Under the pieces are notes generated by a model. It was not told where the DNA came from, searched no databases, and worked only from the letters and a program-made list of their open reading frames with translations. Positions 1 to 10,560 of a stretch of DNA of 64,000 bases are shown here, in pieces. Location of the stretch: contig OY723315.1 in NCBI GenBank assembly GCA_963210315.1, forward strand, positions 620,001 through 684,000, given 5' to 3'. Within the stretch, counting starts at the first letter, position 1, and each line of letters begins with the position of its first letter. The DNA comes from Rhynchopus euleeides. Its lineage: Eukaryota; Euglenozoa; Diplonemea; Diplonemida; Diplonemidae. Made by a program: the position numbers and the translations under genes.

Positions 1-671
1 CTCTTCTGAGAAAGGCCACTCAGAAGACACCTCGCCTGGGGGGAAGTTGAAGGCCTGGCATGGCGCGGGGGGGGATGATGGGGGCTTTGGTTGTCGAGAG
101 TGAATGGAAAAGCAAGGGGGGGTGGGGGGGACGGGGGCGCTACCAACACCTGCCATATTTTCATCTCACAGGCAGTCTTGGGACTTCTGGTTTGGCACCT
201 GCTGTAAACCCCGCTACGTGTGGCAGAGCCGCTCAAACTCGAAGGCGTAGACAAGCGATCGCCCCTGCCATAACACCATGTCACAATGGGCAGTGGCAGC
301 GGACAGACTGACACAGAGCGAAGGCCCAGAGAGAAGCTATTCACCGCACAGATCCACAAAAGATTTGATGATGCCATTTGATTCGGTGTGATCTGGCCCC
401 CCCTGCCCGCGGAAGCGCCACAGAACCCTTCCCCCCCCCCCCTCTCCCTCCCTGCCATCACACAGGGGGGCAGACACCCCGCAGCAGCTTCCCGGGGGAG
501 GACACTGCGGGAGGGGCCCACTGCTGCGCAGTTCATCTGCCCACACAGTGGTTCCGATCACCCCCGCCCCCTCTTCCAGAGGGTGGAGTGGGTGATCGTG
601 CCGACACACGACGTTTCCCCCCCCCCCCTCTCAGCCCACTGCGGGATTCCCACACTACCCCCACTCCGGCC
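1..671. other. Non-coding stretch downstream of the JMJD7-like gene
   Basis: No supported gene. Bases 3-10 and 19-26 form a perfect 8-bp stem (CTTCTGAG / CTCAGAAG). Bases 86-115 are a copy of the short GTCGAGAGTGAATGG repeat also found near 15.2, 38.05 and 61.5 kb. The remainder is C-rich tracts and probably holds the 3' UTR of the next gene. Confidence 0.5.
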
Positions 672-1709
672 CTACTCAGCGCTTTGCACGCCAGCCAGGC
701 CATCACCCTCATCGTCACTAAGGGGGTCTCCTTTGGATACACTGGACAGCCTCCTCACTGCCTCCAACAGCCAATAATTTGTGTCGTAGTGGATGTCAAA
801 CCAGTAGTTCACGGCAACGGTAAGCCCGTCGGACGCATCTCCTCTCTGCCCCACCTCGTGATACCAGGTGGAAGGGAGGAAGAGGGTCTCTCCGGCACCC
901 ACCTCCACACGCAGCGGGTGCGCACGGGCCCACTGTGGGTGCGCCTCTGCCGCATTAGGGTCGTTGGGATCCACAGCCACCCAGCGAACCTCCGACTCAA
1001 GCTGCTCGACTGTGAACACCCCGTCAGACCCCTGCCGCCACACCCCCTCCTGGTGCGGTGTGTAAGGCAGCAGGCTCGCCTCCCAAGGCGGGAGCAAAGT
1101 GAAGAGCTTCGTCCCACGCACCACCGAGTAGAGGTTCTCATAGGGGTCCTTATGCATCGAGGAGAGCGTGGCATCGCCCCCCATCCAGAAGTTGACTGCG
1201 TCGGGGGGTGTGCCGAACACCTCCTCCCCCAGGGATGCGATGTTGCCCGGGACGTCGGCGTGGAGTGGGGTGTACTCCGTGCGGAAACTGTCGTTCTGCT
1301 TCTGGGCGTAGAGCACAGCCTTCTCCTCCGGGTCGCGGAGGCGTGCTGCGAATGCGGAGAAGGGTAGGGTGAGCTCGTCGGGACGCATGAAGAGCGTCTT
1401 CCCCTCCACCTCGGTCAGCGCGTCGGCCCGCCCGTTGGGTGTGGCGGCGACAGTCACCTCCGAATCCCCCATCGCAGTGGTGAGGTAGTCTGCGTCCCAC
1501 TTGGAGAGGGCAGTCCAGCCTTCCATCGCACCGCATATGATGCACGGCTTCCGAGGGGCGACATACTCCCTGTAGAACTCTACAGCCGAAAAGCTGCCAG
1601 CTTGGATACGCGGGACGTTGTAGACTGTAGCCTCGTCGATGAGACGGGTGAGAATGCCATCCGCAGTGCTGATGCCACTGTTTCCGGTGCTGCCACCATG
1701 CGAAGGCAT
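672..1709 (-). CDS. JMJD7: JMJD7-like JmjC lysyl (3S)-hydroxylase
   Basis: This 345-residue protein matches JMJD7 along most of its length. The family is a Fe(II)- and 2-oxoglutarate-dependent dioxygenase of the JmjC fold that hydroxylates a lysine in the DRG-family translation GTPases. Visible hallmarks are the FYREYVAPRKPCII segment near residue 45, PDAVNFWMGG near 170, the iron-binding HxD in SMHKDPYENLYSVV near 185, the distal His in LPSTWYHEV near 300, and the NYWFDIHYDTNYW block close to the C-terminus. Human JMJD7 is about 316 residues. Compared with it, the N-terminus is shorter before the conserved block and there is an acidic C-terminal tail. The start is the ATG just after a long CT tract. 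No upstream ATG lies between it and a good AG acceptor near 1803, so a trans-spliced leader would give a 5' UTR of about 94 nt. A small upstream exon cannot be excluded. It is the last gene of the co-oriented array in this window. Confidence 0.9.
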   Translation of the reverse strand: MPSHGGSTGNSGISTADGILTRLIDEATVYNVPRIQAGSFSAVEFYREYVAPRKPCIICGAMEGWTALSKWDADYLTTAMGDSEVTVAATPNGRADALTEVEGKTLFMRPDELTLPFSAFAARLRDPEEKAVLYAQKQNDSFRTEYTPLHADVPGNIASLGEEVFGTPPDAVNFWMGGDATLSSMHKDPYENLYSVVRGTKLFTLLPPWEASLLPYTPHQEGVWRQGSDGVFTVEQLESEVRWVAVDPNDPNAAEAHPQWARAHPLRVEVGAGETLFLPSTWYHEVGQRGDASDGLTVAVNYWFDIHYDTNYWLLEAVRRLSSVSKGDPLSDDEGDGLAGVQSAE

Positions 1710-1802
1710 CGGAGAGAGAGAAAGAGAGAGAGGGAGAGAAAAGAGAGGTTCCCGGAAGGAAGGTCGGCAACACTCCCCAGGAGGGGCTGTCTTCCCCCTG
1801 CT

Positions 1803-1822
1803 CTGTCAAGAAGAAGAAGGCT
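1803..1822 (-). promoter_or_regulatory. Likely 3' splice acceptor (trans-splice site) for the JMJD7-like gene
   Basis: On the minus strand the sequence CCTTCTTCTTCTTGACAG precedes the gene by about 94 nt. It is a pyrimidine tract ending in CAG, as expected for a 3' splice site. No matching 5' exon is visible, so spliced-leader addition is the simplest reading. Confidence 0.45.
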
Positions 1823-2740
1823 TGGGATAAGCGGGTGGGGTTGGGGGTTTGGTCGGTGTGGATGGGATCTGTTTCAGCGGTCCTTCAGGGGAGGGGGGAC
1901 TGGGCCCCCCCTCCCCTCCCCTCCCCCACACACACAGCTTTGTCGCAAGAAGGAGGAGTGGCACATCGCGCACCCGTCGGCGGGTCGCAGTCGCTGCGGA
2001 TGAGAGGGACAGCTGTGTGCCCCCTCCACTGAGTCAGCTGAAAATGGATGGGATGGGGTGGTGTGGTGTGGGGGTGGGTCATTCGCACCGGTCCTCTGCT
2101 TGCTGTTTGCTTGCTGTTGGGTTCGGCGTCGGGCGTGAGGGCTTTGTGACCCTCTGAGACAAAGGGGCATGGCACGGAAGCACCAGCCCTCTTCCCCCCC
2201 CACCCCCCCCACCCACCTCGAGCGGAGGAGAGTCAGGGAGGCTTAGACAGCCACTACTCCGGGTGGTTTCGCTTCCTTTTGGTGACTCACCCCCCCGTTC
2301 TCCCCTATATCATAATAATGTAAATGTTACCCGAACATCGGGATGACTTGGATACAGAACACAGAGGAACGGAGGCGTGTACATATGAGGGGGGGGGGGG
2401 GGAGGGGGGGGCGCGGGATTCGACGACGGCCGACTCGCCGCCATAGATCTGGCTACCATGTCGCGGAGAAACGGGGCCTCCAGCAGGAGCAAAGAGGGGC
2501 GGTGCATCCAAGGAGGCAACACCCCCCCCCCTCCCCACCCCCCTCCTCCCTGTTTAATACCCCCCCCAAGAAAAGGCAGAATCCGCAGCAGAAGCTGCAG
2601 ATCCCCCTTAGCGGGTGGGGTGGGGTGGGGCGGGCCCCAAGCCGAGAAATAACTGGGTGACAAGGGGGGCTGGCATCTCCCTTCTTGCGACTGTAGAAAA
2701 CCCGGCAACACGGCACCACCACCACCCCCTCCGCCCCACC
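1823..2740. other. Intergenic, C/G-homopolymer rich
   Basis: This spacer between two minus-strand genes contains runs of G (about 2390-2410) and C. I see no gene, RNA or clear repeat in it. Confidence 0.4.
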
Positions 2741-5700
2741 TTACGCACCACACGGCTCGCGCAGAGCGGGGTGCGAGTCGATGTGCGCCAGGAGGCGGGC
2801 CACCTTCTCCGGCAGCATCTCATCGTATGCAGAGTTGATCGCCCCTCTGGGCGTGGGCAGCGAGGTGTTGGTGGCAGTGTAAGCAAGGCAGGCGACTGTC
2901 GCAAGCATCCCGAGGAACTCGTCGTACACCAGGGGCAGGTTCGCGAAGACGAGCCCCCAGGTGTCCGTCACGCCGGACGCGGTGGGCGGCGGGGGGAACC
3001 AGGCTGGGTTCACCTTCACCTCATCCCGCGCGACGAGGCGGGCGCGGATAACGGGGTCCACTTTGATGACATCAGCCGCAGGCATCGAGGCGCCAGGCAG
3101 AATCTTCTTCGGCTCTTCCACCTCGGGCTCCGGCGGGGGCACGAGGGAGGTACGCTGCGCGTGCACCTCCTCCAGATGCCGGTGCCACGCCAGCATCTCA
3201 CCCCGGGTCCGCAGCTGGCAGTGCGCATCCGCGTCGATCCCCAACACCACCCAGAGGCAGGCACGCAGCACCGCGCTGATGCTCTGCTGCAGCAACGGCT
3301 CCTGCGCCTCGCCCCGGCCCTCCGGGGCGACTGCCGGGCAGCACCGTGCCTGCATCTCCTCCGCAAACTCCTTCGAGATGCTCTTGGACCCCTGCTGCAG
3401 CACCTCGGCGCAGACGGCGCGGGCCACCTGGAGCCCACGGGGAGTCGCCCCCGCAGGGGCGGCGCTGCGCCCCCCTCCTGCTGCTGGGCAGAGGATGTCG
3501 AAGTCGTGCAGCAGGCGGATCAGGTCGCGCACCTCCACAGCGCCCTGGCGGGCGTAGCGCCTGAACAGCGCGATGAGGGTGTCGGAGTGTGCAGCGAGCG
3601 CCTCTGCGACAGGGCGGGTGCGCAGGAGGATGCGGAGCGGCACCGCGGTGGGCAGGCGGTGCGGCACGTCGAGGGAGGCGAGCGTCTCCCGCGCCCGCTG
3701 GACTGCGGTGGGGGTGATGGCATCGCGTGGGTCCGGAGGGAGCCCGCGGCGCTGCTGGTGACGCCACTCCTCCACGGTGTCGGCGCAGTCCTGCTGCTGC
3801 ACCCAGGCACGCTGGTGCTTTGTGTCGAGCTCCAGCTCCCGGATGCGCAGGGGTTTGGAAACAAGCCCCAGGCAGACGTGGTCATGGCATGGCAGGGCAG
3901 AGGCGCTGCTGCGGTAGGACTCCACAAACACCACGACAGGGTCTGTGCTGGGCTCGCTGGCCACACTCGTCGATGTCACCGTTGCGGTGATGCTCGGGTC
4001 GCTGAGGCATGCCTGGGGTTTATCCGCCACCACAACCTGTGCCACAGGCGGCACCGCAGCAGGCTTCTGCGTGCGGCTGCTGCTCTTCTTCGTCGTCGTG
4101 TCGCGCCGCATCGACCCGTCGATCTCCGAAGAGGTGTAAGACTCCTGGCTGTCACTGGAGGATGCGCTGATGCTGCGCGAGCTCGACGCCTCTGCCTCCT
4201 GCTTTGCAGAGGGGGGCGGCGAGAATGTTGCCTGCATCGCGCTGAAGTTCGCCGTGCAGTCCAATGTGGATGCCCCGTGGAAGCGCTTCCCGACACGCCT
4301 CAGGGCCTGCTGTGCCTGCTGTGGGGTTTTGTGCGACAGATTCGCAGCAGGGAGCTGCACATGCTTCGGGAGGCAGAGCGCAGGCCCAGCCGACGACGCC
4401 GCCGCCGTCGTCAGCGCATCCACCAGCGGATGGAGGTACGTCGTGAACAGCCAGTTCACCCTGTCGCAGAGGGACAGCGATTTGCTCGCGTTGGAATAGG
4501 CATGCCCCGGGGTGTGCTTCGCCTTGACATGCGCGATCTTCACAAGGCACTGCACCAAGGCGGGGAACATCACGCTGGTCTGCGGGTCGTCAGGGTCGCC
4601 CCTCTGCTGCGACCGCACCTTCGCCACCAACCCGTTGCGGTGCTCCTTCGAGAGGCCTGCGGATGAGGGCCGCGCCGCACCGCCAACACCATCGGATGAG
4701 CACTTCGAGCTGCGGCGGGACCGCCCACCATCTGCGGTCGGCGCGGGGGTGCGCGCCCTGCAGGCCTTCGTCCCCTTCGTCGGGGCGGACAGGGCAGACG
4801 CGGTCTCAACGGGATCATCCTCCGCCCCGCTGTCCCCCTCGAAGTCGAGCCACTGCAGGTCATCCCCCTCCTGCGGCTGCTTCCGGAGGATCGGCGCGAT
4901 GATGCGGTTGCACCGGTGCACCGTCAGGTCACCCCCAACCACACCCGCCTCACGCAGCAGCACCCACAGCTGGTGCAGCTTCATGGTACTCGGAGCCTCA
5001 TCGTTCGGCGGCTGCGGCGCAGGCCTGTGACTCGCCCCCAACGCTGGAGCAGCGGGCAGCGGTGAAAACGAACCACCCTTCTCCTCAGGCGGGGAGGACC
5101 CCCCAGGGGCACAGGGTGCCTGCAGTGCTACGGCAGCCCTCCTGGCAGCACCGGCTGACGCCTCCTGGCAGGCCCCGTGCAGCTGCTCTATCAACACCTC
5201 CCTCCGTGACATGTGTCTATGCGGAACAGGCGGGCTGCACCTCTCGATAAAGGCCGGCGTTGTGCTGAACGCCGCCTCCTCCGCCGACGCCTGCGCCCTC
5301 GCCAGATCCTTGGTTTCGGTGAGACACCCCGACGCATCGGAGAGCTCTGCCTTGCGGCGGAGAGCCTTCTCAAAGTTCCTCCTCTGCCTCTCCAGGCGAA
5401 CCTCATGCGACGGGGTCTTCACAATAACCGGGGGGCCCACCATGGCATAGAAGCGGTAGATAAGGCGGAGCTCTGGGATCTGCCGGGTGAGAAGGTCCTT
5501 CACCTGTTTGAATTCTGAGGCCTTGTCCTCCTCGGGGCAGTCGAGCAGCTCAGCGATGCCCAGCCCGATGGGGTCCCCGAGGCTGAAGTCGTTGAGGGTG
5601 ACCCCCTGGAGGTTCGAGGTTGTTTTTACATCCCCGGTGCGCTTCGCAGCCATGCCCTGCACCAGGATCCGCTTCGCCTCGATCACATTCCCCCGGAGCG

Positions 5701-6865
5701 AGAGGAGGTCGACAGACCCATCGGTGTGCATGAGGAGCCCGTTCCCCTCCTTCACGTTGTTCTGCCAGACACCCTCGAAGACGGTCCCATCCCCGAGGCA
5801 GAGGATCCCTTTGCCGTGCCGCTTCCCCTCGTGGAACCAGCCTTTGAAAAAATTCTCCCCGTGGTAAGGCGTCTCCAGGCTCGACATCGAGGAACCCAAC
5901 GCAGTCAGCAGCGCCGCAGAGGCATGCGTCGTTGGATGCCGCGGCCGCCCTTTGCACTGCCAGGTGTATGTGCCATAGCCATGGGGCTTGCCGTCAACCC
6001 ACTGCCCTTCGTACTTCTCGAGGCGCCCTGTCTGGGCGTCCTGCAGGGGTGGCTTCCTCATGCTGTGTGACAGGGGGGTGGTGGGGTTGGATGCAGCGGA
6101 CAGAACCTCCTCCTGCGGCACAGCGGCGTTCTCCGCGGCGGCAACCATCGCCCCTGTCTGCAGCGCGGTTGCGGCGCTCGTCGGGGGGCCTGGGATGACC
6201 CACTGCATCGCACCGTACCCACACATTTTATCGCGGACCCACTGCCCTTCGGAGATGGACCCGCTGCTGTACTGCATCCTCCCCCACCCATGCTTCATCC
6301 CGGCTTCAAACTCCCCCTCGTAGAAATGCGTCATCGCCTGGTTGAAGTAGAGACTCCCAAGCCCGTGCTTCTTCCCCTCCCTCCACTCCCCCTGGTACCG
6401 CACGTTCCCCTTCGTGTAGGTCCCCTTCCCGTGCCGCCTCCCCCGCACAATATCCCCCGCGTAGCAACCCCCGTCAGGCCATGTGTAGCAGCCTGTCCCC
6501 TCAAGCTTGCTCTCGGTGAAGGTCCCTGAGTAGGACACAGCGTCCTTCCAGGTGAGTGTGCCGATGCCGTGGAGCTTTCCCCTGTTGACCTCCCCTGTGT
6601 AGCGGTTGCTGTTGACGAGGTCGAAGGTGCCACTGCCGTCGTGGCAGCCGTCCCGCAGAGGGCATGTGCTGCTGGAGACGACGTGCGCGGAGAAATCTGC
6701 CCCCATCCCCACACCCATGTTGAGCTCGTCCTGCACAGAGATCACATTACCCGCCGCGGTTCTGTGGAGCGGCCCCGACAGGGGTGCATGCAAGGGGAGG
6801 CCGTCAACCGCCCCGCCTCCTGCCGGCAGGCAGGCCGACACTTCATCACTCACATCGGGCGGCAT
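2741..6865 (-). CDS. RSPH10B: RSPH10B-like MORN-repeat radial-spoke protein
   Basis: The protein is about 1374 residues from the ATG at 6865. Five consecutive MORN repeats lie at about residues 76-225 (e.g. YTGEVNRGKLHGIGTLTW, YQGEWREGKKHGLGSLYF). More follow after a linker at about 285-395 (EGQWVDGKPHGYGTYTW, KGWFHEGKRHGKGILCL). After the MORN block comes LRLIYRFYAMVG and then MKLHQLWVLLREAGV, which resemble the C-terminal half of animal RSPH10B, including its helical LQFWRFLKDC segment. RSPH10B is an axonemal radial-spoke head component. This protein is longer than the animal ones (about 870 aa), mostly through low-complexity inserts. The frame stays open upstream to 7249, but residues there are Pro/His low complexity typical of polypyrimidine spacer, so I prefer 6865; an ATG at 7000 is the alternative. 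The protein implies a motile flagellum. Confidence 0.8.
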   Translation of the reverse strand: MPPDVSDEVSACLPAGGGAVDGLPLHAPLSGPLHRTAAGNVISVQDELNMGVGMGADFSAHVVSSSTCPLRDGCHDGSGTFDLVNSNRYTGEVNRGKLHGIGTLTWKDAVSYSGTFTESKLEGTGCYTWPDGGCYAGDIVRGRRHGKGTYTKGNVRYQGEWREGKKHGLGSLYFNQAMTHFYEGEFEAGMKHGWGRMQYSSGSISEGQWVRDKMCGYGAMQWVIPGPPTSAATALQTGAMVAAAENAAVPQEEVLSAASNPTTPLSHSMRKPPLQDAQTGRLEKYEGQWVDGKPHGYGTYTWQCKGRPRHPTTHASAALLTALGSSMSSLETPYHGENFFKGWFHEGKRHGKGILCLGDGTVFEGVWQNNVKEGNGLLMHTDGSVDLLSLRGNVIEAKRILVQGMAAKRTGDVKTTSNLQGVTLNDFSLGDPIGLGIAELLDCPEEDKASEFKQVKDLLTRQIPELRLIYRFYAMVGPPVIVKTPSHEVRLERQRRNFEKALRRKAELSDASGCLTETKDLARAQASAEEAAFSTTPAFIERCSPPVPHRHMSRREVLIEQLHGACQEASAGAARRAAVALQAPCAPGGSSPPEEKGGSFSPLPAAPALGASHRPAPQPPNDEAPSTMKLHQLWVLLREAGVVGGDLTVHRCNRIIAPILRKQPQEGDDLQWLDFEGDSGAEDDPVETASALSAPTKGTKACRARTPAPTADGGRSRRSSKCSSDGVGGAARPSSAGLSKEHRNGLVAKVRSQQRGDPDDPQTSVMFPALVQCLVKIAHVKAKHTPGHAYSNASKSLSLCDRVNWLFTTYLHPLVDALTTAAASSAGPALCLPKHVQLPAANLSHKTPQQAQQALRRVGKRFHGASTLDCTANFSAMQATFSPPPSAKQEAEASSSRSISASSSDSQESYTSSEIDGSMRRDTTTKKSSSRTQKPAAVPPVAQVVVADKPQACLSDPSITATVTSTSVASEPSTDPVVVFVESYRSSASALPCHDHVCLGLVSKPLRIRELELDTKHQRAWVQQQDCADTVEEWRHQQRRGLPPDPRDAITPTAVQRARETLASLDVPHRLPTAVPLRILLRTRPVAEALAAHSDTLIALFRRYARQGAVEVRDLIRLLHDFDILCPAAGGGRSAAPAGATPRGLQVARAVCAEVLQQGSKSISKEFAEEMQARCCPAVAPEGRGEAQEPLLQQSISAVLRACLWVVLGIDADAHCQLRTRGEMLAWHRHLEEVHAQRTSLVPPPEPEVEEPKKILPGASMPAADVIKVDPVIRARLVARDEVKVNPAWFPPPPTASGVTDTWGLVFANLPLVYDEFLGMLATVACLAYTATNTSLPTPRGAINSAYDEMLPEKVARLLAHIDSHPALREPCGA

Positions 6866-8079
6866 GTAGCGGGGGTGGGGGTGGGGGTGTGGCGGCCGGT
6901 CACCCCTCCCTCCCCCTTGCGGGTTGGGTGGTGGGGTGTGTGTGTGTGGGGGGGGAGGCCCTTCACAACGGTTCTGTGGTTTTGGCGGTGTGGTGGACAT
7001 GTTTTGCCCTCCGTTCATATGTGGCGATGAGTCTTTACAGTGGTGTGGTGTGTGCGTGAGTTGGCTTGGTCCTGAACAGAAGAGACGAACACAGCAAGAG
7101 GGCGCACAAGCGGACGCGGCACAGGCGCAGGGAGCTGATCGCCGAGGCCCAGGAGACCCGAGGCTGAATGACCCGAGATTGAATGGGGCTCCAAACCGCG
7201 TCAAGTGCGGGTTTATACTTCCGCCACATGGAAGTGTGAAGAACCACATCGAAACAGAATGTGCGACGGGGGTGAGGGGTGAGGGGGCTGGGGCTGGGGT
7301 GAGGGTGACTTAGTAGTGAGACTCTCACATCATCTGCGCATCCCTTTGCCCCCCCCCCCTGCCCCCACTCCCCCCAACAAACCTTTTTTGGTTTGAAGTT
7401 ACTGTGGCACTTTTGCCCCACCCACCCCCCGCCCTTCCACCACACCCACTACCACCCCCCTCTTTCACGCTTGACGTTTGGACCCACCGAGAGCGCAACG
7501 TCACGCCACAACCCGACCCCCACCCCCCCCAATCTGCTCGCTTGGCTATCCGCACCAGCGCCAGCCGCTGTCACATCCCGCAAAATAATGTTCCCTCAAC
7601 ATCTGCCACCCATTGCACCTCAGACTTACCTCAATCAACCCCGCGTCAAAACGTGTTTTGTTGGATGTTGGTTTTGGCATTGACACGCCATGAACCCGAC
7701 GCCCTGCGAGACGTCGTGCCAGGGCAGCCACGTTGGACAACCGTTGAACGATTTTGAACGGTTAGGAAGCCTCTGCAGGCCGTTTGTGTAGTGTAGGGGG
7801 GGTCCAAAGGGTAGTCGTATCGGGGGGTGAAGGTAGGGGGGGGGGGGGGGGTGTTGGCGGTAAAGTATACACGGGTTTTGTTGAGTGACTTGGATGTCCC
7901 TCCATCCAACCGCCGTTTCGATATCCTGCGAAAGAGGGAGGACAGCACCGCGCTGCGCGTAGCGGTTATTACTTTGCGTTAATTGGGGGGGGGAATGGGG
8001 TGGGGGTGGGATGGCCGGGGGGGGTGAATCGGTGATACAAAGGAGAAGGAGAATTAGAGGGAAAGGGGGGGGGTGTGTG
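6866..8079. other. Gene-free spacer with a LINE-tail scrap
   Basis: Low-complexity G/C tracts with no supported gene. At 7743-7762 the motif GTTGAACGATTTTGAACG matches, on the minus strand, the 3' tail of the LINE at 17.6-22.0 kb, so this is probably an extremely 5'-truncated copy. Confidence 0.45.
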
Positions 8080-8150
8080 TGTGTGGTGGAGTAGAGGCAG
8101 AGGGAAGCATAAGGTTAATCTCCCTCCACTCGATATGCAGGTTGTGTCCA
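8080..8150 (+). repeat. Short hairpin repeat (family B), copy 1
   Basis: A GTGGAG...GAGGGA arm pairs with TCCCTCCAC and is followed by CGATATGCAGGTTGTGTC. The same architecture recurs at 8.3, 41.2, 42.0, 42.1, 46.8, 54.2 and 61.0 kb. In this copy the stem uses GTGGAG/CTCCAC where others use AGTGAA/TTCACT. Confidence 0.6.
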
Positions 8151-8299
8151 TTGGTTGGGGAGTGGGGTGGGGGTGGGGGCAGTTAGCTTCAAACCTTTGG
8201 AAACCTGAAGTGCAGAGCCTACTTCGGGTTCACTCGAAAAATCATCAAGTCGTCATGATAAATGCACCTGCCCTGTGCTGTGCTGCCTGTCGTTGCGTC

Positions 8300-8455
8300 G
8301 TGAGGTAGTGAAGTAGAAGAAAGGTGAAGCACGGAGAGGGGCACCCTTCCCTTCAACACAACACTATGCAGGCTGTGCCCGCTGTCCCATGATATGTTCG
8401 GCCTGTATTGTGTCAGGATGCCGTGTGTCGGGGGAACAGCAGGCTACGATGGGCG
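8300..8455 (+). repeat. Family B repeat, copy 2 (diverged)
   Basis: TAGTGAAGTAGAAGAAAGG is followed by CCCTTCCCTTCA, then CTATGCAGGCTGTG and CGGCCTGTATTGTGTC. It is collinear with the copy at 42.13-42.33 kb, which has CGGCCTGTGTTGTGTTG in the same place. Confidence 0.55.
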
Positions 8456-10365
8456 CGAGAAGCCACTCTGGAATTCCGCAACACGCAGAATTCCCACCAA
8501 GAGGGGGGGTAGGGGGAGGGAGGATGATGATTATGCAGAGGAGAGAGGGGTAGGGGGGGGGGGAGGGAGGGGAGGGAGGGGAGAGTTCTTCGCCAATCCA
8601 TATTCGGAATCGGGGGCGAGGAATCCCCCTCCAAAAAAGAGGCGCGGAGAAGGGGAAAAAATCGCCGATACCCCCCCCCCCGGGTGAGTTTCCCGTTCAT
8701 CATCGATAAACATGGGTGTCCACGATGAGGTGCATTTGAAGGGCAGGCAGGAGGGGGTGGTCGTGGATCGGCGCATTTCTCCAGCCCTCCCGATGGAGGC
8801 ACTTCGGCTGCGGCTTGGATTGAACCCTCATATCGCACCCCCAATCAGCTGACGACTGAGGCTGACCCATTGGGACTGTGTCGGGGGTCCCAAGGGGAAA
8901 AATCAAACATGGTATCGACTGTCTGTGAATGGGTGACTTCCGATTTCACGTTATACTGGCCTCACGGTGACGCGGACGGAAGAATTTGTATGTGGTGTCC
9001 CGTGCGATCGACGAAATCGTGGCATCTCCTCGCTTCATTAAGAAGCACATCTTTTGCAAGAACAGCCGATACTGGGATAGGCAACACAGTGAGCCTTCGC
9101 TCAGAATCACTGAACAATGAGCGTGCCTTTGCTCCACGTGCTGACCGAGCCCATTTTTTCGGCGCATTTCTCCTACTTTGTGAGAAATAACACCAAAATA
9201 TTTGCCACGAGCTTTGCCGCACAGCAAAGACACCCACCTCCATTTAGCGGAACACCGAACGATCAAGCTATCCTCACAACGAACACAAGGAGGTCCGGGC
9301 AGAGATATCCCACCAGATAGGTGGAGGTGGGTGGGGTTGCGCAAAGAATGCCCTCTTGAGAGGGAGGGGAGGGGGTGGGGGGTTACTGAACGTTTCTTGT
9401 TTCGGGTTGCAACGTGATCAACAAGGCCAGTTCTGGCTGTGTGGAGTCCTGTTGCCCGCCCGGGAGATGAAAGGAAATTCGGCACGAAACCCCTTTCAAA
9501 AAAAATCGGTTCTGTTCCGAACACGAGAGACCCTGTTATGTGTGTCCTGAGATAGAAGAACGCAACTCCGGAGAAACCAGACAAATGAATCGCCCAACTG
9601 AATCGTGCTAGCTAAACTCAGGAAAGAAGTGTCTTTTTTCGTTGAACGCAGCCAAATATAAGGCCTAACCTGTTTTTGGCGCACGGGTGTGATGACAAAA
9701 GGGAAAAGTGCTAGCACGAACATGATGTTGGTCTTCTGGTTATGTCTGGTTTCTTAGAACACTTAACGTGTATGCAAAAAAAAACCCCCCCCAAGCCTTT
9801 ACCGAGGCTGAAATGCGAAGCTATTGTGATGGACAACGAACAGCCTGTCTTGACGCACAAGACGAATGACAGTGCCGTGGGTTTACCATCACCTCCCACC
9901 AGCTGGCAATACACTCAAATAGAAGGCACTATCGAAGGGATTCAACCAGCCCCCATTCCGATGTTTCGTGGGCAGCACAGTACAGCGGTCTCATCGGCGC
10001 AACAGGAATCCACCACAGGTCCCGACCAGAAGGCAGAAAGGGTGGGGGGGAGGGGCAAGACGCTGAGACCCCTTCGCCCTAGTTGTGGTTGCAAGAAACC
10101 CCAGAGCCAGAAAAAGGCTTTGGTCTCTCAAGCCAACCCACAGGTGGTGCAGGTCTCCCACGCACATCAAGATATTTGTTGGCGGTCAACGTATAGCCAC
10201 ATCAGGAACATATCGTCGTCATCATGCTCATGTGACGAATAGAATAAAGAGACAGCTCTCCGAAGCCCCCCCCCACCGTCAAGTGAAATAGAAACGAAGC
10301 GAGAAAACACACACGGTTGTGTGATTTCCCAGCAAATGAACTGCCTGTGCCTCCCCCCCCCCCCC
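8456..10365. other. Gene-free spacer
   Basis: Purine tracts (8500-8590) and unique sequence. Open frames up to about 210 codons occur on both strands but match no family I know. Their composition follows the homopolymer tracts rather than coding bias. Confidence 0.35.
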
Positions 10366-10560
10366 CCCCGCTGGATCGCGAAGTGACAGTAAAACGAAAC
10401 AACAAACCAATATTTTCGAAAATTGTTTTGTTGGAACGCAGACCCTCCTCCCTGTGTTCACCGACTACCCCAGTCATGTGATGGTATGGTGTGGGGGGGG
10501 GGGGGTGCGGGGGGTCGCAAGGATCCAGCTAAAGGCACAGAAGGCTTCCCTAGAGCTGGT
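10366..10560 (+). repeat. Dispersed repeat family A, copy 1
   Basis: CGCTGGATCGCGAAGTGACAG, then AACAACAAACCAAT and TTGTTGGAACGCAGACCC, align with 50105-50200. The trailing AAGGCACAGAAG segment aligns with 50360-50395. Identity by eye is roughly 80 percent. No coding capacity and no clear terminal repeats were seen. Confidence 0.6.

Noticed and set aside
2615-4666. 683-codon open frame on the plus strand
   Set aside because: It lies opposite the RSPH10B-like gene, is Arg/Ala/His/Gly-rich and has no motifs. It is a GC-driven antisense shadow.
9742-10242. 166-codon plus-strand frame
   Set aside because: It runs against the array direction, no domain or homology is recognised, and its length is within chance for this base composition.
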